DNA of 64,000 nucleotides from Blastobasis lacticolella (Eukaryota; Arthropoda; Insecta; Lepidoptera; Blastobasidae), in assembly GCA_905147135.1 (NCBI GenBank), contig LR990041.1:19591907-19655906 (forward strand), in the 5' to 3' direction. The notes under the pieces were generated by a model. That model ran no database searches and was not told the origin of the DNA. It saw only the letters and a list, made by a program, of their open reading frames with translations. The position numbers were made by a program, and so were the translations under genes. This document shows positions 25,058 to 36,322 of this stretch, one piece after another. How positions within the stretch are numbered: the first letter of the stretch is position 1; every line of letters begins with the position of its first letter.

Positions 25058-28000
25058 ATGGCTATGTCAAAAGGATTTAAAGTCCTCGAGAAGTCATCGC
25101 CCCCAGTTCCTTACAGCATATTATTGCAACACAGAAACAAGGAGACATCGCTACTGTTCGAGTCAAATGCCGTTGTCTCGTTATCATCGCAAGAAACCGA
25201 CTCTCTAAAGAAGCAATACAAAAAAATTGCAGACGCGTACGGATGTTTGGGGGTCCTCCAGTTGAATTCCGGTGAAAGTTGCCTGTTGTACCTGGTCCTC
25301 GTCACGGGCTGCTGCTCCGTCGGCAAGGTTGGTGACATCGAAGTGTTCAAAATCACACAAACTCAGTTTCAACCCCTGTTTCATCATACACAAAGCGAGG
25401 ACAAAGTCTATGAGGTAAGAAAGATATTGAACTCAGGAACTTTCTATTTCTCATGGAACACCAGTAAATCAAATGAAAATCTGTTTGATTTGACGCTCTG
25501 TGCACAGAGAAAAAGCAAAACTTCTAATTCAGATAACAGGTTCTTCTGGAACCGAACACTATTTATACACTTGATTAGATTTGGGATCGATTGTGACGAA
25601 TGGCTCACCAAGGCCATGTGCGGATCTGTAGAGATACGCACAATATACGTAGGCCATCGGCAAGCAAGAGCTGTACTTATATCTCGTTTGAGTTGTGAAC
25701 GAGCTGGCACAAGGTTCAACGTGAGAGGGTGTAATGATGATGGTAATGTTGCTAACTTTGTTGAAACAGAACAGTCTATCTACATTGATGATGCTGTAGC
25801 ATCATATATACAAACAAGAGGTTCGGTTCCACTGTTTTGGGAACAGCCTGGAATTCAAGTAGGATCCCATAAGGTGAAAATGTCTAGAGGATATGATGCA
25901 TCTACCAGTGCCTGTGATAGGCATTTCTCACAGCTAAAACGTAACTATGGAGGAATAATCGTAGTAAACCTTTTGGGGTCCAGTTTGATAGGCAGCAGCG
26001 AAGGTGAAGCTAATCTGAGTAATGCATTCCAAAAGCATCTGAATGAGTCTGCTCATAATGATGTGATTCAAATAATATATGATTACCATCAGGAAGTCAG
26101 AGCAGGCTCAATAGAAACTACCTTAGCTAAATTTAAAAAAATTGTTGAACAGTATTATGATAGTATTGGCATTTTTAGTGCCAAAGCAAGTGACATTTAC
26201 AATGTTCAGAAAGGTGTGATACGGACTAATTGCCTGGATTGCCTGGATAGAACAAATTCAATACAAACATTTATTGGGTTGGAAATGTTAGCCATTCAAA
26301 TGATGTTATTACAATGCATTGACAAAAAACAGAATGTTTCTAGGTTTGAAGAAGTTTTTAGGCAGATGTGGATTAATAATGGCAATGAAATATCAAAAAT
26401 CTATGCAGGTACAGGTGCCATACAAGGGGGCTCAAAACTGATTGACGGTGCTAGATCCGCAGCCCGAACAATTCAAAACAATCTTCTTGACAATTCTAAG
26501 CAAGAAGCTATTGATATTTTATTATTAGGTTCTACATTAAATTCAGAACTAGCTGATCGCACTAGAATATTATTACCTCCTAATATTTTACATACTTCAA
26601 CGTCAGTACTCAGAGAAATGTGCAGACGTGCCAACGAATATACTCAACCATCCAGTATTCGAATTACTATTGGGACGTACAATGTCAATGGGGGTAAGCA
26701 TTTCCGAAGTCTTGCATATAAAGATGTGTCTCTAGCTGATTGGTTATTGGACTGTCCTAATTCTACTTTAGTAAACACAGTGAATCTTAAAGATCACCCT
26801 TCTGATATATTTGCCATTGGATTTGAGGAAATTGTAGATCTGAATGCTAGTAATATAATGGCTGCCAGTACTGACAATGCCAGAGCCTGGAGTGAAGAGC
26901 TAGAAAAGATTTTATGCAGAGATGCTCAATACACACTACTGTCTAGTCACCAGCTAGTTGGTGTCTGTTTATTTGTTTTTGCCAGGAAAGATTTAATTCC
27001 CCACATAAGGGATATTGCTCTCGATTCTGTCAAAACAGGGCTCGGTGGTGCAACTGGCAATAAAGGCGCAGTTGCTATACGAATGGTAATTTATGGGACG
27101 TCCTTATGTTTTGTATGTGCACATTTTGCGGCTGGACAATCCCAAGTGACTGAGCGCAACGCTGATTACACTGAAATCACAAGAAAGATTGCATTCCCTA
27201 TGGGCCGATCCCTGTACTCCCACGATTATGTCTTTTGGTGTGGTGATTTTAACTACCGCATCGATTTGGACAAAGATGAAGTGCGCCTACTAGCGTCGCA
27301 GAATAACATACAGAGACTTTTAGAGCAAGATCAGCTTTTACGACAAAAATCTCAAGAATTGGTTTTTAAAAACTGTTTAGAAGGTGAGATTACATTTCCT
27401 CCTACATACAAGTATGATTTGTTTAGCGACGACTATGACACTAGCGAAAAATGTCGCGCCCCCGCCTGGACGGACCGAGTACTATGGAGAAGCAGAAAAT
27501 ACACCATCAATCCAGAAACATGTTCCGAACTAGCAACGGGTAAATTGCTGCACTACGGCCGAGCGGAACTTAAGCAAAGCGACCATCGCCCAGTGATAGC
27601 GATAATAGAGATAGAAGTGCTCCAAGTCAGCAATACGAGATGTATGGAAGTCTTTTATGAAGTCGTGAAAGACCTCGGCCCTCCCGACGCCAGCATACTC
27701 GTTCAACCAACCGAAGAAATGAATACCGAGGACAGCGTCTTCGATGACGAAGTCATGGCGGCCGTACTCCAGGAGCTGGCCACCATCGGCGAAGTTACGC
27801 TGGTGCGTTTCGTAGACGACCACACCCTTAGCATCACATTCAGAGAAGGGGAGAACGCGTTACACGCCGCACAGAAGGGTCAAATCACAGTTTGCTCGAT
27901 ACCCCTGACGATTACGTTGAAATCTCCGAATTGGGTGGATATAGTGCGGTCGGAGATCAGTTTGTGCACCAACAACACGATCCCGCTGTTCGGGGAGTCT

Positions 28001-28645
28001 CAGCCGGAGCGTCCGCTGCGGTCGGCGCCGCCCACGCCTCGCAAGGCGCAGCCGAGCCGGCCGCCGGCGCCGTCGCCCACGCCGCTGGTGCCGTCGCGCG
28101 CGCCGCCGCAGCCGCCGCAGCCGCCGGTGAGCCCGGCGCGGCCGCCGCCGCCGCGGCCGGCTCCGATCACGCCTTCGTCGCCGGACGCCGCGGGGGAGAG
28201 AGCCTTTCCTCAGCCGGTGGGGGAGAGACCCTTTCCTCGGCCGGCTCCTATCACGCCTTCGTCGCCGGACGCCTCGGGGGAGAGAGCCTTTCCTCAGTCG
28301 GCGGGGGAGAGACCCTTACCTCGGCCGGCTCCTATCACGCCTGGGACGCCGGACGCCGCGGGGGAGCGAGCCTTCCCTCAAACGACTGGGGAGAGACCCT
28401 TTCCTCGGCCGGCTCCTATCACTCTTGGGACGCCGGACGCCGCGGGGGAGAGAGCCTTCCCTCAGCCGGCGGTGTCGTCCCCGCCGGCCGACGGCAGGCC
28501 GCCGCCGTCGTGCGCGCCGCCGCCGCCGCCCGCGGGCGCCCCGGCCGCGGGAGCCCCGGCCGCGGCCGCCGGTGCTCCGCCCCCGGTGCCCGCGCGGCAA
28601 GGCGCGCCGCCCCCGCTGCCCGCCAGACCTCGCCCAGCCTCGTAA
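25058..28645 (+). CDS. Synj: Synaptojanin (SAC + inositol 5-phosphatase), single exon
   Basis: A complete 1,195-residue protein. Synaptojanin hydrolyses PI(4,5)P2 and PI4P on endocytic vesicles and releases clathrin adaptors at synapses. SAC domain: about residues 15-500, with RLSCERAGTRFNVRG and the catalytic CX5R site NCLDCLDRTNS (Cys392, Arg398). 5-phosphatase domain: about 530-850, with GTYNVNGG, GATGNKGAVAIRM, WCGDFNYRID (727-736), PAWTDRVLW (802-810) and SDHRPV (841-846). An RRM-like DUF1866 segment follows at about 870-970. The last ~210 residues are Pro-rich with four ~28-residue repeats (PRPAPITPSSPDAAGERAFP type). The start ATG has context gccATGG and the sequence MAMSKGF aligns with the family N-terminus. 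All catalytic motifs are intact. It is unusual for such a long multidomain gene to have no coding intron. It lies 4 kb downstream of FIG4 on the same strand. Confidence 0.97.
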   Translation: MAMSKGFKVLEKSSPPVPYSILLQHRNKETSLLFESNAVVSLSSQETDSLKKQYKKIADAYGCLGVLQLNSGESCLLYLVLVTGCCSVGKVGDIEVFKITQTQFQPLFHHTQSEDKVYEVRKILNSGTFYFSWNTSKSNENLFDLTLCAQRKSKTSNSDNRFFWNRTLFIHLIRFGIDCDEWLTKAMCGSVEIRTIYVGHRQARAVLISRLSCERAGTRFNVRGCNDDGNVANFVETEQSIYIDDAVASYIQTRGSVPLFWEQPGIQVGSHKVKMSRGYDASTSACDRHFSQLKRNYGGIIVVNLLGSSLIGSSEGEANLSNAFQKHLNESAHNDVIQIIYDYHQEVRAGSIETTLAKFKKIVEQYYDSIGIFSAKASDIYNVQKGVIRTNCLDCLDRTNSIQTFIGLEMLAIQMMLLQCIDKKQNVSRFEEVFRQMWINNGNEISKIYAGTGAIQGGSKLIDGARSAARTIQNNLLDNSKQEAIDILLLGSTLNSELADRTRILLPPNILHTSTSVLREMCRRANEYTQPSSIRITIGTYNVNGGKHFRSLAYKDVSLADWLLDCPNSTLVNTVNLKDHPSDIFAIGFEEIVDLNASNIMAASTDNARAWSEELEKILCRDAQYTLLSSHQLVGVCLFVFARKDLIPHIRDIALDSVKTGLGGATGNKGAVAIRMVIYGTSLCFVCAHFAAGQSQVTERNADYTEITRKIAFPMGRSLYSHDYVFWCGDFNYRIDLDKDEVRLLASQNNIQRLLEQDQLLRQKSQELVFKNCLEGEITFPPTYKYDLFSDDYDTSEKCRAPAWTDRVLWRSRKYTINPETCSELATGKLLHYGRAELKQSDHRPVIAIIEIEVLQVSNTRCMEVFYEVVKDLGPPDASILVQPTEEMNTEDSVFDDEVMAAVLQELATIGEVTLVRFVDDHTLSITFREGENALHAAQKGQITVCSIPLTITLKSPNWVDIVRSEISLCTNNTIPLFGESQPERPLRSAPPTPRKAQPSRPPAPSPTPLVPSRAPPQPPQPPVSPARPPPPRPAPITPSSPDAAGERAFPQPVGERPFPRPAPITPSSPDASGERAFPQSAGERPLPRPAPITPGTPDAAGERAFPQTTGERPFPRPAPITLGTPDAAGERAFPQPAVSSPPADGRPPPSCAPPPPPAGAPAAGAPAAAAGAPPPVPARQGAPPPLPARPRPAS
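28151..28486 (+). repeat. 84-bp tandem repeat inside the synaptojanin Pro-rich tail
   Basis: Four in-frame units of 84 bp begin at 28151, 28235, 28319 and 28403; the last is partial. Each encodes a variant of PRPAPITPxxPDAxGERAFP followed by ~8 residues. GC content is very high here compared with the surrounding sequence. Units differ by a few substitutions. Confidence 0.9.
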
Positions 28646-28922
28646 TTATATAGATATCGTATCAACGAGTAACTCGATAATTCAACCTACGTTTATCGCG
28701 ACAATGCATTAACGAGTACATTATTTATCACTAGGTTTAACGCTTTTGAATATCGCCAATTGTTACGGTATCTTCGTGTTCGTTTTAGGTATAAATTTAA
28801 AGTATTAAATCGCACGTCTATGGGAATATGTAGTAGGCTACTTTAATTATGCTCTCTTGAATGTATATTTTAATATTATTGTGGGTGTGTTTACGTTAAA
28901 GATACAATAAGAAAAAGCAAAA

Positions 28923-28928
28923 AATAAA
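28923..28928 (+). terminator. Synaptojanin polyadenylation signal (first)
   Basis: AATAAA ~280 bp after the stop. A second AATAAA is at 29429-29434, so alternative 3' ends are possible. Confidence 0.55.
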
Positions 28929-29570
28929 GATTTGCTAACTAATGAAATTACGTTATGATGGTCTCTTATGGTTTGGATCTTTACCCACAATAGGAGCATG
29001 CATTTCCACGAAACTTACGAATTTAAACATTCGATCTCACTATGCAATCTCTATGGTGGCATGAAAGTAGTAAAAATACTTTACTAAATTAATTCGTCCT
29101 AGATTTTGTTGAGAACATTCTATTATATATGAATGTACCTACTCTTAGATTCTTTATCCTATTATAATCTTACATTGTTAATATATTTTATAATCTTTAT
29201 AAGTAATCATATTGTACACTGTATGACATATTCATACTGCTTTATGATTTCATGTCTCTTTTTCTGTGTAAACACAAATATGTATTTATTATTATTTATA
29301 TTAAACGTTATTTATTCATTGTAAATATAAAATTACGTAATATTTTACGGGTTACCTTGTTACCTAGGTATGCTATAAGAAACCTGGATTCCGAAAATAT
29401 CTGTCTAATAATAACCAATGTAGTTTAAAATAAACTAATATTTATTTGAACTGATTAAATTGAACTTTAAAATACTTTCCATTTTGTTAACGCGTGGTGT
29501 GATACTTAAGAGGCAAAATCATTCAAATGGTTTTTTTTTATAAATAACATACAATTATTAGCTTAATATT

Positions 29571-29680
29571 AAGAGATGATGAGAGATTTCTGATTAGGTT
29601 TTGACTGTTTAGTATTCAGCCACTAAAAGCACTGAATACTAAACAGTCAAAACCTAATCAGAAATCTCTCATCATCTCTT
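29571..29680. repeat. Perfect 49-bp inverted repeat (hairpin)
   Basis: Arms at 29571-29619 and 29632-29680 are exact reverse complements with a 12-nt loop. It is ~140 bp beyond the second synaptojanin poly(A) signal. No TIR-type flank or target duplication is apparent. Confidence 0.93.
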
Positions 29681-32576
29681 ATAATGTGCAGTGTTTAATT
29701 CATACCTGTTATCACAGTGGAGTGCGCGTATCATTTGTGGTTGTGGTACCAATTTCTGCTTCAGCTTTCAGCAGGAATTTAAAATTATGATTTTTTGGCA
29801 ATTGTGCCAAATATCATGTACTTAATGATAATAGAAGTACCTACATTTTCATGTTATGTACCTACATAATTACAATTTTAATGTTAGGTGAATTCATGTT
29901 GTGGATATTCAAATAACAAATTAAGGGTTTCAATGTTATGCAAATTAAGAGACACCTTCAATGTAGTTTTTATAAAAAAGCCCAAATGGATAAACAGTCA
30001 TCATCTAAAGTATCTAAGCTACTTAACAAGATAATTTAAACCTTATTTCCACATCATAGAGTCCATTTCGGTATGGAGTAATGATCATACGAGTAGTTCA
30101 CGGCAAATATTCTAATTAGAACGTATCACGTTAACATGAAGCTTATTTTCTTCATCTGATCAGATCAGTCTGAGCAGTCTAGTTGCTTAGCTACTTCCGA
30201 TGCTGGCTGGTACAGTCAGCTGCAATACCTATAGAACCATTCGTTAGGTGTTAAGTATTATCATTTTCACTTCGAGACTAAAAGAACGCTAAATATATTT
30301 TTTAACACTTCCACTGCTAACTCAATGCTGATGCTACACCAGTGCTAAGAATCTTAGCGCGCGTAGTAGCGTCCAGGGTGCGTCGTGCGCACACGCGGGG
30401 CGCCGATGTTGGACGCAATTGTTGCGTCGGCCGCAGCGAAAGTGTTAATGGAACGATTGCTGCTATTATGAAATTGTATGCGTTATCAAGCTTTTAAAAA
30501 GTTATTTTTAATGGAACGATTGCTATTCTTATGAATATTGTATTCTTTTTCAAGCGCTGAAAAGAAAAATTGTCGTTTCGTACCCACTCTTGTAACAATT
30601 TGTCACCCATGTCATTTGAAAGGTTACAAAAAGAGCTTTCAATATTTGTATGGGCGCGAACTCTTGTGTCATGCGGGGAAATGGTAAAGAGTACTTTTAT
30701 ATCTATAGCTTTGTACGGTTTTGTCAGCTTTGGAAGGTTTTGTCGCTCCCTCACAATACTGTGACTAGCAACCTATATCTGCAAAGATCTTTCAATGTCT
30801 ATATGGGCGCAAACTCTTATCTGTTGCATAAAAAAGTTATGGGCAATTTTGTACTCCGAGCTGTAAACGTAATAACTTTTCCTGCGCACTGAGTAGTAAC
30901 AGAATAATCATTTACTTATTGGCCAATAGTCTCGAACTTCTCATCCGAACAGAAAATAATTTGTTACAAGAGTAACAGAATACATGCAAAAGTGTGCATT
31001 CCCTTTAAGTATAAGATAAAATGTTGTTTTATTTATTTGTGCTGGTTAGCTAGAGACTCACTGAGACTCATTTTGAGTGCAATTCATTAGACAAATTAGT
31101 TTATTGTTTAAGTAGGTAAGTTATATATATATATGATACTTTTTAAAATTAAAGGTACGTACCTATGATAATTATTGTTTTTTAGTAGCAATTAAAAAAT
31201 AATTTCGAATGTTCTCCTAGGTATGTAGTTCCTTGGTGGTTTATTTAATTGTTCACATCACACATTGCTACCTATAGGATAAAATCGTAATGTTTTCTGC
31301 TTAAGCACCTACTCAAATCAATTTTATTGAGTCCGATCTAGTATTCTGTAACGTTCAGACAAAAACCGAGATGAAAATCGTTTATCAAGGGTAGGTGTAT
31401 AATTATCGAGTGCAGCACATCAACCTTACACCAATTTACACCACTGTAAAATGAGTTACCATCACATAAACAGTACGTATACGTTGAGGTGTTTCTGTAC
31501 CTACTTGTTGAGTTTCATAATACACTTACTAAATGGGGGACTTTTAAACAGCTACTTTAAATAGTGTAGTTCGCTTCTGCCTCGCTAGATGGCTCTGCTT
31601 AGACAGGATTCTCAAGTATTGAATTAGGTCCAATACGTCAATAACTTGTTTTCTATGGGTTTTTCGTGGCTTATTATTTTGTGGATTATAGAAATAAGTA
31701 CCTAGTAAGCAGGAAACATTGCATTTATCATAGGTACCAACTTTTCACTGTAAGCACTTAATTAATATCAACTTTATTAACCATATTTTGTGCCCAAAGG
31801 ACCACGAATTCGAAACAACTACCATAAATGGCTGTGTTCTGCATTTTGTTCAGAGATTATGGTTCAGTATTCAGCATACTAATGCTAATTTGGATTATGA
31901 TGAAATTTTTAAGGTAGACTACTAATTTGATTGTAAAGAATTTATTTTAGGTATATTTTATTAGTTCTTTCATATTTTTTGTTAATGAATATTGTATTTT
32001 GGTAAGTAAGTATAAGTACCTAAACAGAATGTTTATTCCACATAGCTACCTACCTACTTCTTTAGGTATTTGTAAGTTAATTTCAATCAAATAGCTTTTT
32101 GTACCTGTTGAATCGCTTCATGAACAAATTATGAATTATTATATAGATGTGTTGTTATAACAATTACCATGTTGTGTATTGTAATCATGCTGCAATAGTG
32201 GAAGTAGGATATGGTAGAAGTTTTTGCATCGAATAGTTACTTACCACATTTAAAGGCCAGTGTTATAATGTTGTATAGCAAGCGTTTATTGTGAAATACA
32301 CGGTTGAAATAATGTTATTTAGTTTTACTTTAAAAGTACCTACTTACCTGCTTATATGTCGGATGTCTCAAGTATTCCCTTAACTACTAAATCGCTTTTA
32401 ATTAAACTACTGGCTCCAAATGAAAGAGACAACATCTAAATCGGACCAGCCGTGTGGTCCGAGGGTTGATTGTACGTTTTGCTTGGATTTTACTTTACTA
32501 ACCATTAAAGGAATTAGTATGAAAAAATGTATAGCGCCATCTAGTGGTACGTAAATGAAGTTTTTTCTTTATGTTG
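29681..32576. other. Gene-poor AT-rich intergenic region
   Basis: No coding region found. Noted: a short GC-rich island (30355-30450); a degenerate tandem duplication of ~75 bp containing 'aatggaacgattgct' (30448 and 30511); and related words with 'tatgggcgc.aactctt' at 30649 and 30804. The rest is featureless to me. Confidence 0.5.
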
Positions 32577-32890
32577 CCAATCAGCCTTTTGACACGTCGG
32601 TCGATAGGATAGAGCATAGCCTCCTTCGATAGAGTCAAGAGCTTCAAGCTAGTACAGTCGAGTTCATTAATATGTGAGCATTACCAAGGCTTCAAATATA
32701 AATGTACATGGAAGGGTACTTATATATCTGAGCAGATGTACATATGTTTCATTGATGAATCTGCTCAGATATATAAGTACCTTTCCATGTACACTTATAT
32801 TTGAAGCCTTGGTAGTGCTCACATATTAATGAACTCGACTGTACCTACTTGGCGGTCCCATCCCAGGGGTGACCACAGTACTTCGACCAA
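32577..32890 (-). repeat. LINE fragment carrying a MITE
   Basis: Both sides of the MITE at 32655-32841 match 15848-15940 of the split LINE (for example ggcggtcccatcccaggggt). The site is uninterrupted in that copy, confirming the MITE insertion. Confidence 0.75.
32655..32841. mobile_element. Palindromic mariner-like MITE, copy 2
   Basis: 187 bp, with termini cagtcgagttcattaatatg and its inverse. It is flanked by TA on both sides (32653-32654, 32842-32843), the Tc1/mariner signature, and highly similar to copy 1 at 18602-18783. Confidence 0.9.
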
Positions 32891-32924
32891 ACTTGTGCTT
32901 GGTATAAATTGAGAAGCTATACAG

Positions 32925-33200
32925 AATCATCATCATCATCTTGGCGTTAATGTTCCGGTTGTGCCTTGACCATGATCCAGGATTTGGTGATCAGGTAATT
33001 ATAATGGAGCGACTACCATCTGACCTCCATGACCATGTTACAAGGGGAACCTAACCAGATTGGATTATGGTTACATTTTCAGTTGCCGGAATTTGCAGGT
33101 TTCATCACGATGTTTTCCCTCACCGTAAGAGATTTGGTTAGTAATCAACTAATGTACATAACTCAGAAAAGAGTCATTAGTACATGGCCGCAGCGGGAGA
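32925..33200 (-). repeat. tRNA-derived SINE, family A, lacking the tRNA head
   Basis: Begins 'catcatcttggcgttaatgt' and runs to 'gtacatggccgcagcgg', where it breaks before the B-box region. Confidence 0.7.
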
Positions 33201-33869
33201 AGGTATACTGTATAAGGCTTAGCCAAGTAGCTATTAGTAATTAAACCCGAAATTCAACGTGGTTCCCGCAGGAACGAGTCCGGAACGTAATAACGGAAAT
33301 CTACGGAATAAGCGAGATTTGTCAGGACCATAGCAAGTGGAATAATGTGGTCTCTACCTCTACGAGAAGGTGGGAGACGTTAAGTATATATGAAGTCTTT
33401 GTTGGTTTTAAAAGTTTTTTTCAACTTCACATGTTTATCCTGGTATCTTGGAAGCCTAATTTGACCCACTTCTCGGCGTTCAATTGAGCTGGAATTTAGT
33501 ATTCCTATGTAACTTGGATGACAATGCATCAATATGGTACCATGGTGGATGGTGGTAGTATGATAAAGTAGGAATGTGGTCATAGGAACTAATGAACGCA
33601 ATAAGATAACCCCATTGTGATTAAGCTCTTTCGAGTAGGTGTACTATTTATACCACACGATAAAAGCTTGTTATGAAAAAAAATTTCCATTTGAGAACTT
33701 ATTAGGCTTCTAAACTGCTGAACAAAGGTTGAATTAAAATTTGGCAAAGTTATAGCACAAGGTTGTGAAAACCATTTATTAGCTTTTTATAATCTGTCAT
33801 GTTGAAAACTTGGAAACTTTTACATTCCCAACATAATAATTTAATGAGTTGAATTGTTAATGCTTTGGT
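33201..33869. other. Intergenic with an exon-like or retroelement-like stretch
   Basis: At 33272-33375 the plus strand has an open stretch reading RVRNVITEIYGISEICQDHS, preceded by 'ttcccgcag'. It looks like a retroelement C-terminal scrap, but I cannot assign it. The remainder is AT-rich with no feature. Confidence 0.3.
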
Positions 33870-34181
33870 CAGGCGCGGATCCAGCCCCTTAAAAAGATTG
33901 TGGGCACCACCAATTAAAAAGGTTGTGGGCGCCACCACCTATTTATTACTCTGGCACCTTCTGGGTCCTTGTTGCTGACTTAAGATTTATTTGTGAGTCC
34001 AATTCGCTTATAATGTGATGCCACAAATTTGTCTGACCCGGTGGCCAAAACTGGAATTATCCACTCTGAAATGTCATTCTGTTGTACAGGTATTTTTTAC
34101 TTACTATAATATGTTAGCCTATGGACCTCAATTAAGGTTATGGGCTTGGCCATCACCCCCACAACGGTAGATCCGTGCTTG
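33870..34181. mobile_element. Small non-autonomous hAT element (312 bp)
   Basis: Its left end caggcgcggatccag is identical to that of the 14571 element; the right end (gtagatccgtgcttg) is a degraded inverse. The 8-bp target duplication gctttggt is at 33862-33869 and 34182-34189. Confidence 0.9.
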
Positions 34182-34393
34182 GCTTTGGTGAATATTTCTT
34201 CACCATATCATAGTTGTTTATTTAATTAAATTTTGTGCAGTTAAAAATTTTTCAATAGTTAAAATCTAATTTAAGTAGAATAAATGAAACTAAAGAATAA
34301 ACAGTAATTCTTTATTTAGAATGCAGTTCTATGATACATAAATAACCAAAAAAAGCTAATACATAATGTAGTTTGGTGCAATAGAAACCTATT

Positions 34394-35029
34394 TTAAGCT
34401 TTCTTGGGAATTGCATGAGAGTAGATAGTGTGACCTACTCCAAACAAGGCTACTATACACAGTGCCATGGTGAAACGGTAGAGGATACCATCGACTGGGC
34501 CACCTTTTAGGAAAACAGGAACATCATTGTCTTTCTGAAATGTACACAAAAAAATAATTAGCCCAAGTGTTTATTTTTAATTGCTCAGATGGTTTCTTGC
34601 CACAACAAAAACTTATCTCACAAATCCAAATACCATATAAAGAAATTATAAATATTTTAAATAAAATACAAGATATTTTGAGTTACATACCAGGAATTTA
34701 GCCTGCTGGTTGCGAATGGTATCTGGCACTGGAGGATAGGGAATGTTGGTGCCAGGCATCAACCTCCTCTTGCCAGGCGCAGGGCATGCCTCTGCCACAG
34801 TTGACATATGATTTGTGTTGTACTGGATGCTAGGCACCTCCACTCGTTGCAAAGCGATTGGTGCCTGAGGAAATATTGACCGATAACCAACTTGGTTACA
34901 CTTGCAAAAGGTACCTACGTACATTCATGAAATTTACAATCATGTAGTACTTACAACAGGGAATAGTGGACTCTGCAGATTGGTAGCAGCAACCAGCCTG
35001 CCGGATACCCTGCTTAGTTGATGGTACAT
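34394..35029 (-). CDS. COX7A: Cytochrome c oxidase subunit 7A, mitochondrial
   Basis: A nuclear-encoded small subunit of complex IV in the inner mitochondrial membrane. Three exons on the minus strand: 34955-35029, 34691-34864 and 34394-34534, all phase 0 with GT-AG borders, giving 129 residues. The start is MYHQLSRVSGRLVAATNLQ, a basic amphipathic leader typical of mitochondrial import. The last exon carries the family core: VPVFLKGGPVDGILYRFTMA, a single membrane segment (ALCIVALFGVGHTIYS) and the end AIPKKA. The middle exon (IQYNTNHMSTVAEACPAPGK...) is an extension found in insect versions. The upstream neighbour is intergenic; the ubiquitin gene lies 2.3 kb away, divergently oriented. No catalytic residues are expected in this subunit. 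Confidence 0.9.
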
Positions 35030-36322
35030 GGCGATTTTAGTTTACTTTTGGTAAAAAGTAAAATGTTGAAGTCGAGCTATTACGAAACAAGTACCACAGA
35101 CTAGCTAGGTAGATTGATAACAATTTACATGAAAAAGAAACATAATTTGGGCTGCGTTCCGAGGCTACACTTCGTCCTTCGAGCGCTACTTATATGTCTG
35201 TGTTCGAGCGTAACTTTTTCTACACAATAAAAGCCCTTCTATACGACACAATTTTATGTACAATACGGGGGCTTATTTTGATAAATCGGCATGCTTGCAA
35301 ATAGATCGCAGATAGACCATTTTGACCCTCAGCTGCTTATTTTATTATTTCAGCTGTTTTACCGAATTGAAAAAGGCAAGGAGATGCAATCGTATCACCT
35401 TAAAGTTTCAATTACGTATTTGCCATGTCAAAGCCATATACAGGGTGTCCTTACGCCTGGAAAAAGCCGAATACTAGTTGAGTAGGGTATTTAAAACAAA
35501 ACTGCAAAGTATCATAACATAACTATCAGTCCAGTATTTACCAAAAATTAATGATTTTAAATTTATCACTTAGGAGCAGTCTGCATGTAGTTGCATGGTC
35601 TAGGCAGTATCCTAAACATTGAAAACTCTTTTGAATTGCATTAAAACTCCATGCCAGATGGCAGCTTAAATTAAATAAAAATAATTTTATTGTAATTTGA
35701 CAATAATTTGAAGTGTGACATAACGTCACTCGCTTCCCATGTGTCATGTTATGAATGTCAATAATTAATTCTAGATCAATTCATTCGTGTTGTCGTGATA
35801 TAGTAAGTTGTAATTGGTGCCGATTAAGTTACAATTTCATTTGTTAGAAAACATAGTTTTATGGTTTTTTGTCTAATTACCATAAACACTATTTTATGAT
35901 GCTGCTGAGTAGCAGTCTTAAACAGGGTTTCATTAAGTATTTGTCCAGAGGCTAAGCTCACCCTGTATGTATGAAGGATTCGGTTCACTTATTTGTGAGT
36001 CATAAAGGTAGGTATGAGTACGTCACTTGCAATTGGGCTCCGAGGATTTATTTTGCTAAATCGCCGTGTTCCCGAATCAATCACCGATCGCGAGTGACAT
36101 ATTCACATTTCTACCGTGGTGATACTATTGACTCACCTTAAAGAAACGAGCGCTCGCGATCAATTCGGGAATACGGTTAAAAGAAAACAATTATTTTCAA
36201 TGACGTTACCTTTGTCTTTCTGTTTACATCAAAAGTGATTGGGTTGTATCCTATCTAGCTCTCAATAAGGATTCGAATGATATGTACAAGGTATAAAGTA
36301 TCTATTTAACAATGTAACCTAG
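35030..36322. other. Intergenic, COX7A upstream side
   Basis: The first ~100 bp should contain the COX7A promoter; no TATA box is seen. At 36046-36190 two related words (aatcgccgtgttcccgaatc and an inverse near 36150) form a loose inverted repeat, probably a MITE relic. Nothing else. Confidence 0.4.

Noticed and set aside
27892..28653. 253-codon open frame overlapping the 3' third of synaptojanin
   Set aside because: It is the +1 frame of the GC-rich Pro repeat region. Ala/Gly-rich output and lack of stops are expected from the codon composition.
33272..33375. Exon-like open stretch preceded by an acceptor-like sequence
   Set aside because: Only ~35 codons, no partner exons and no recognised family. 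More likely a retroelement scrap.
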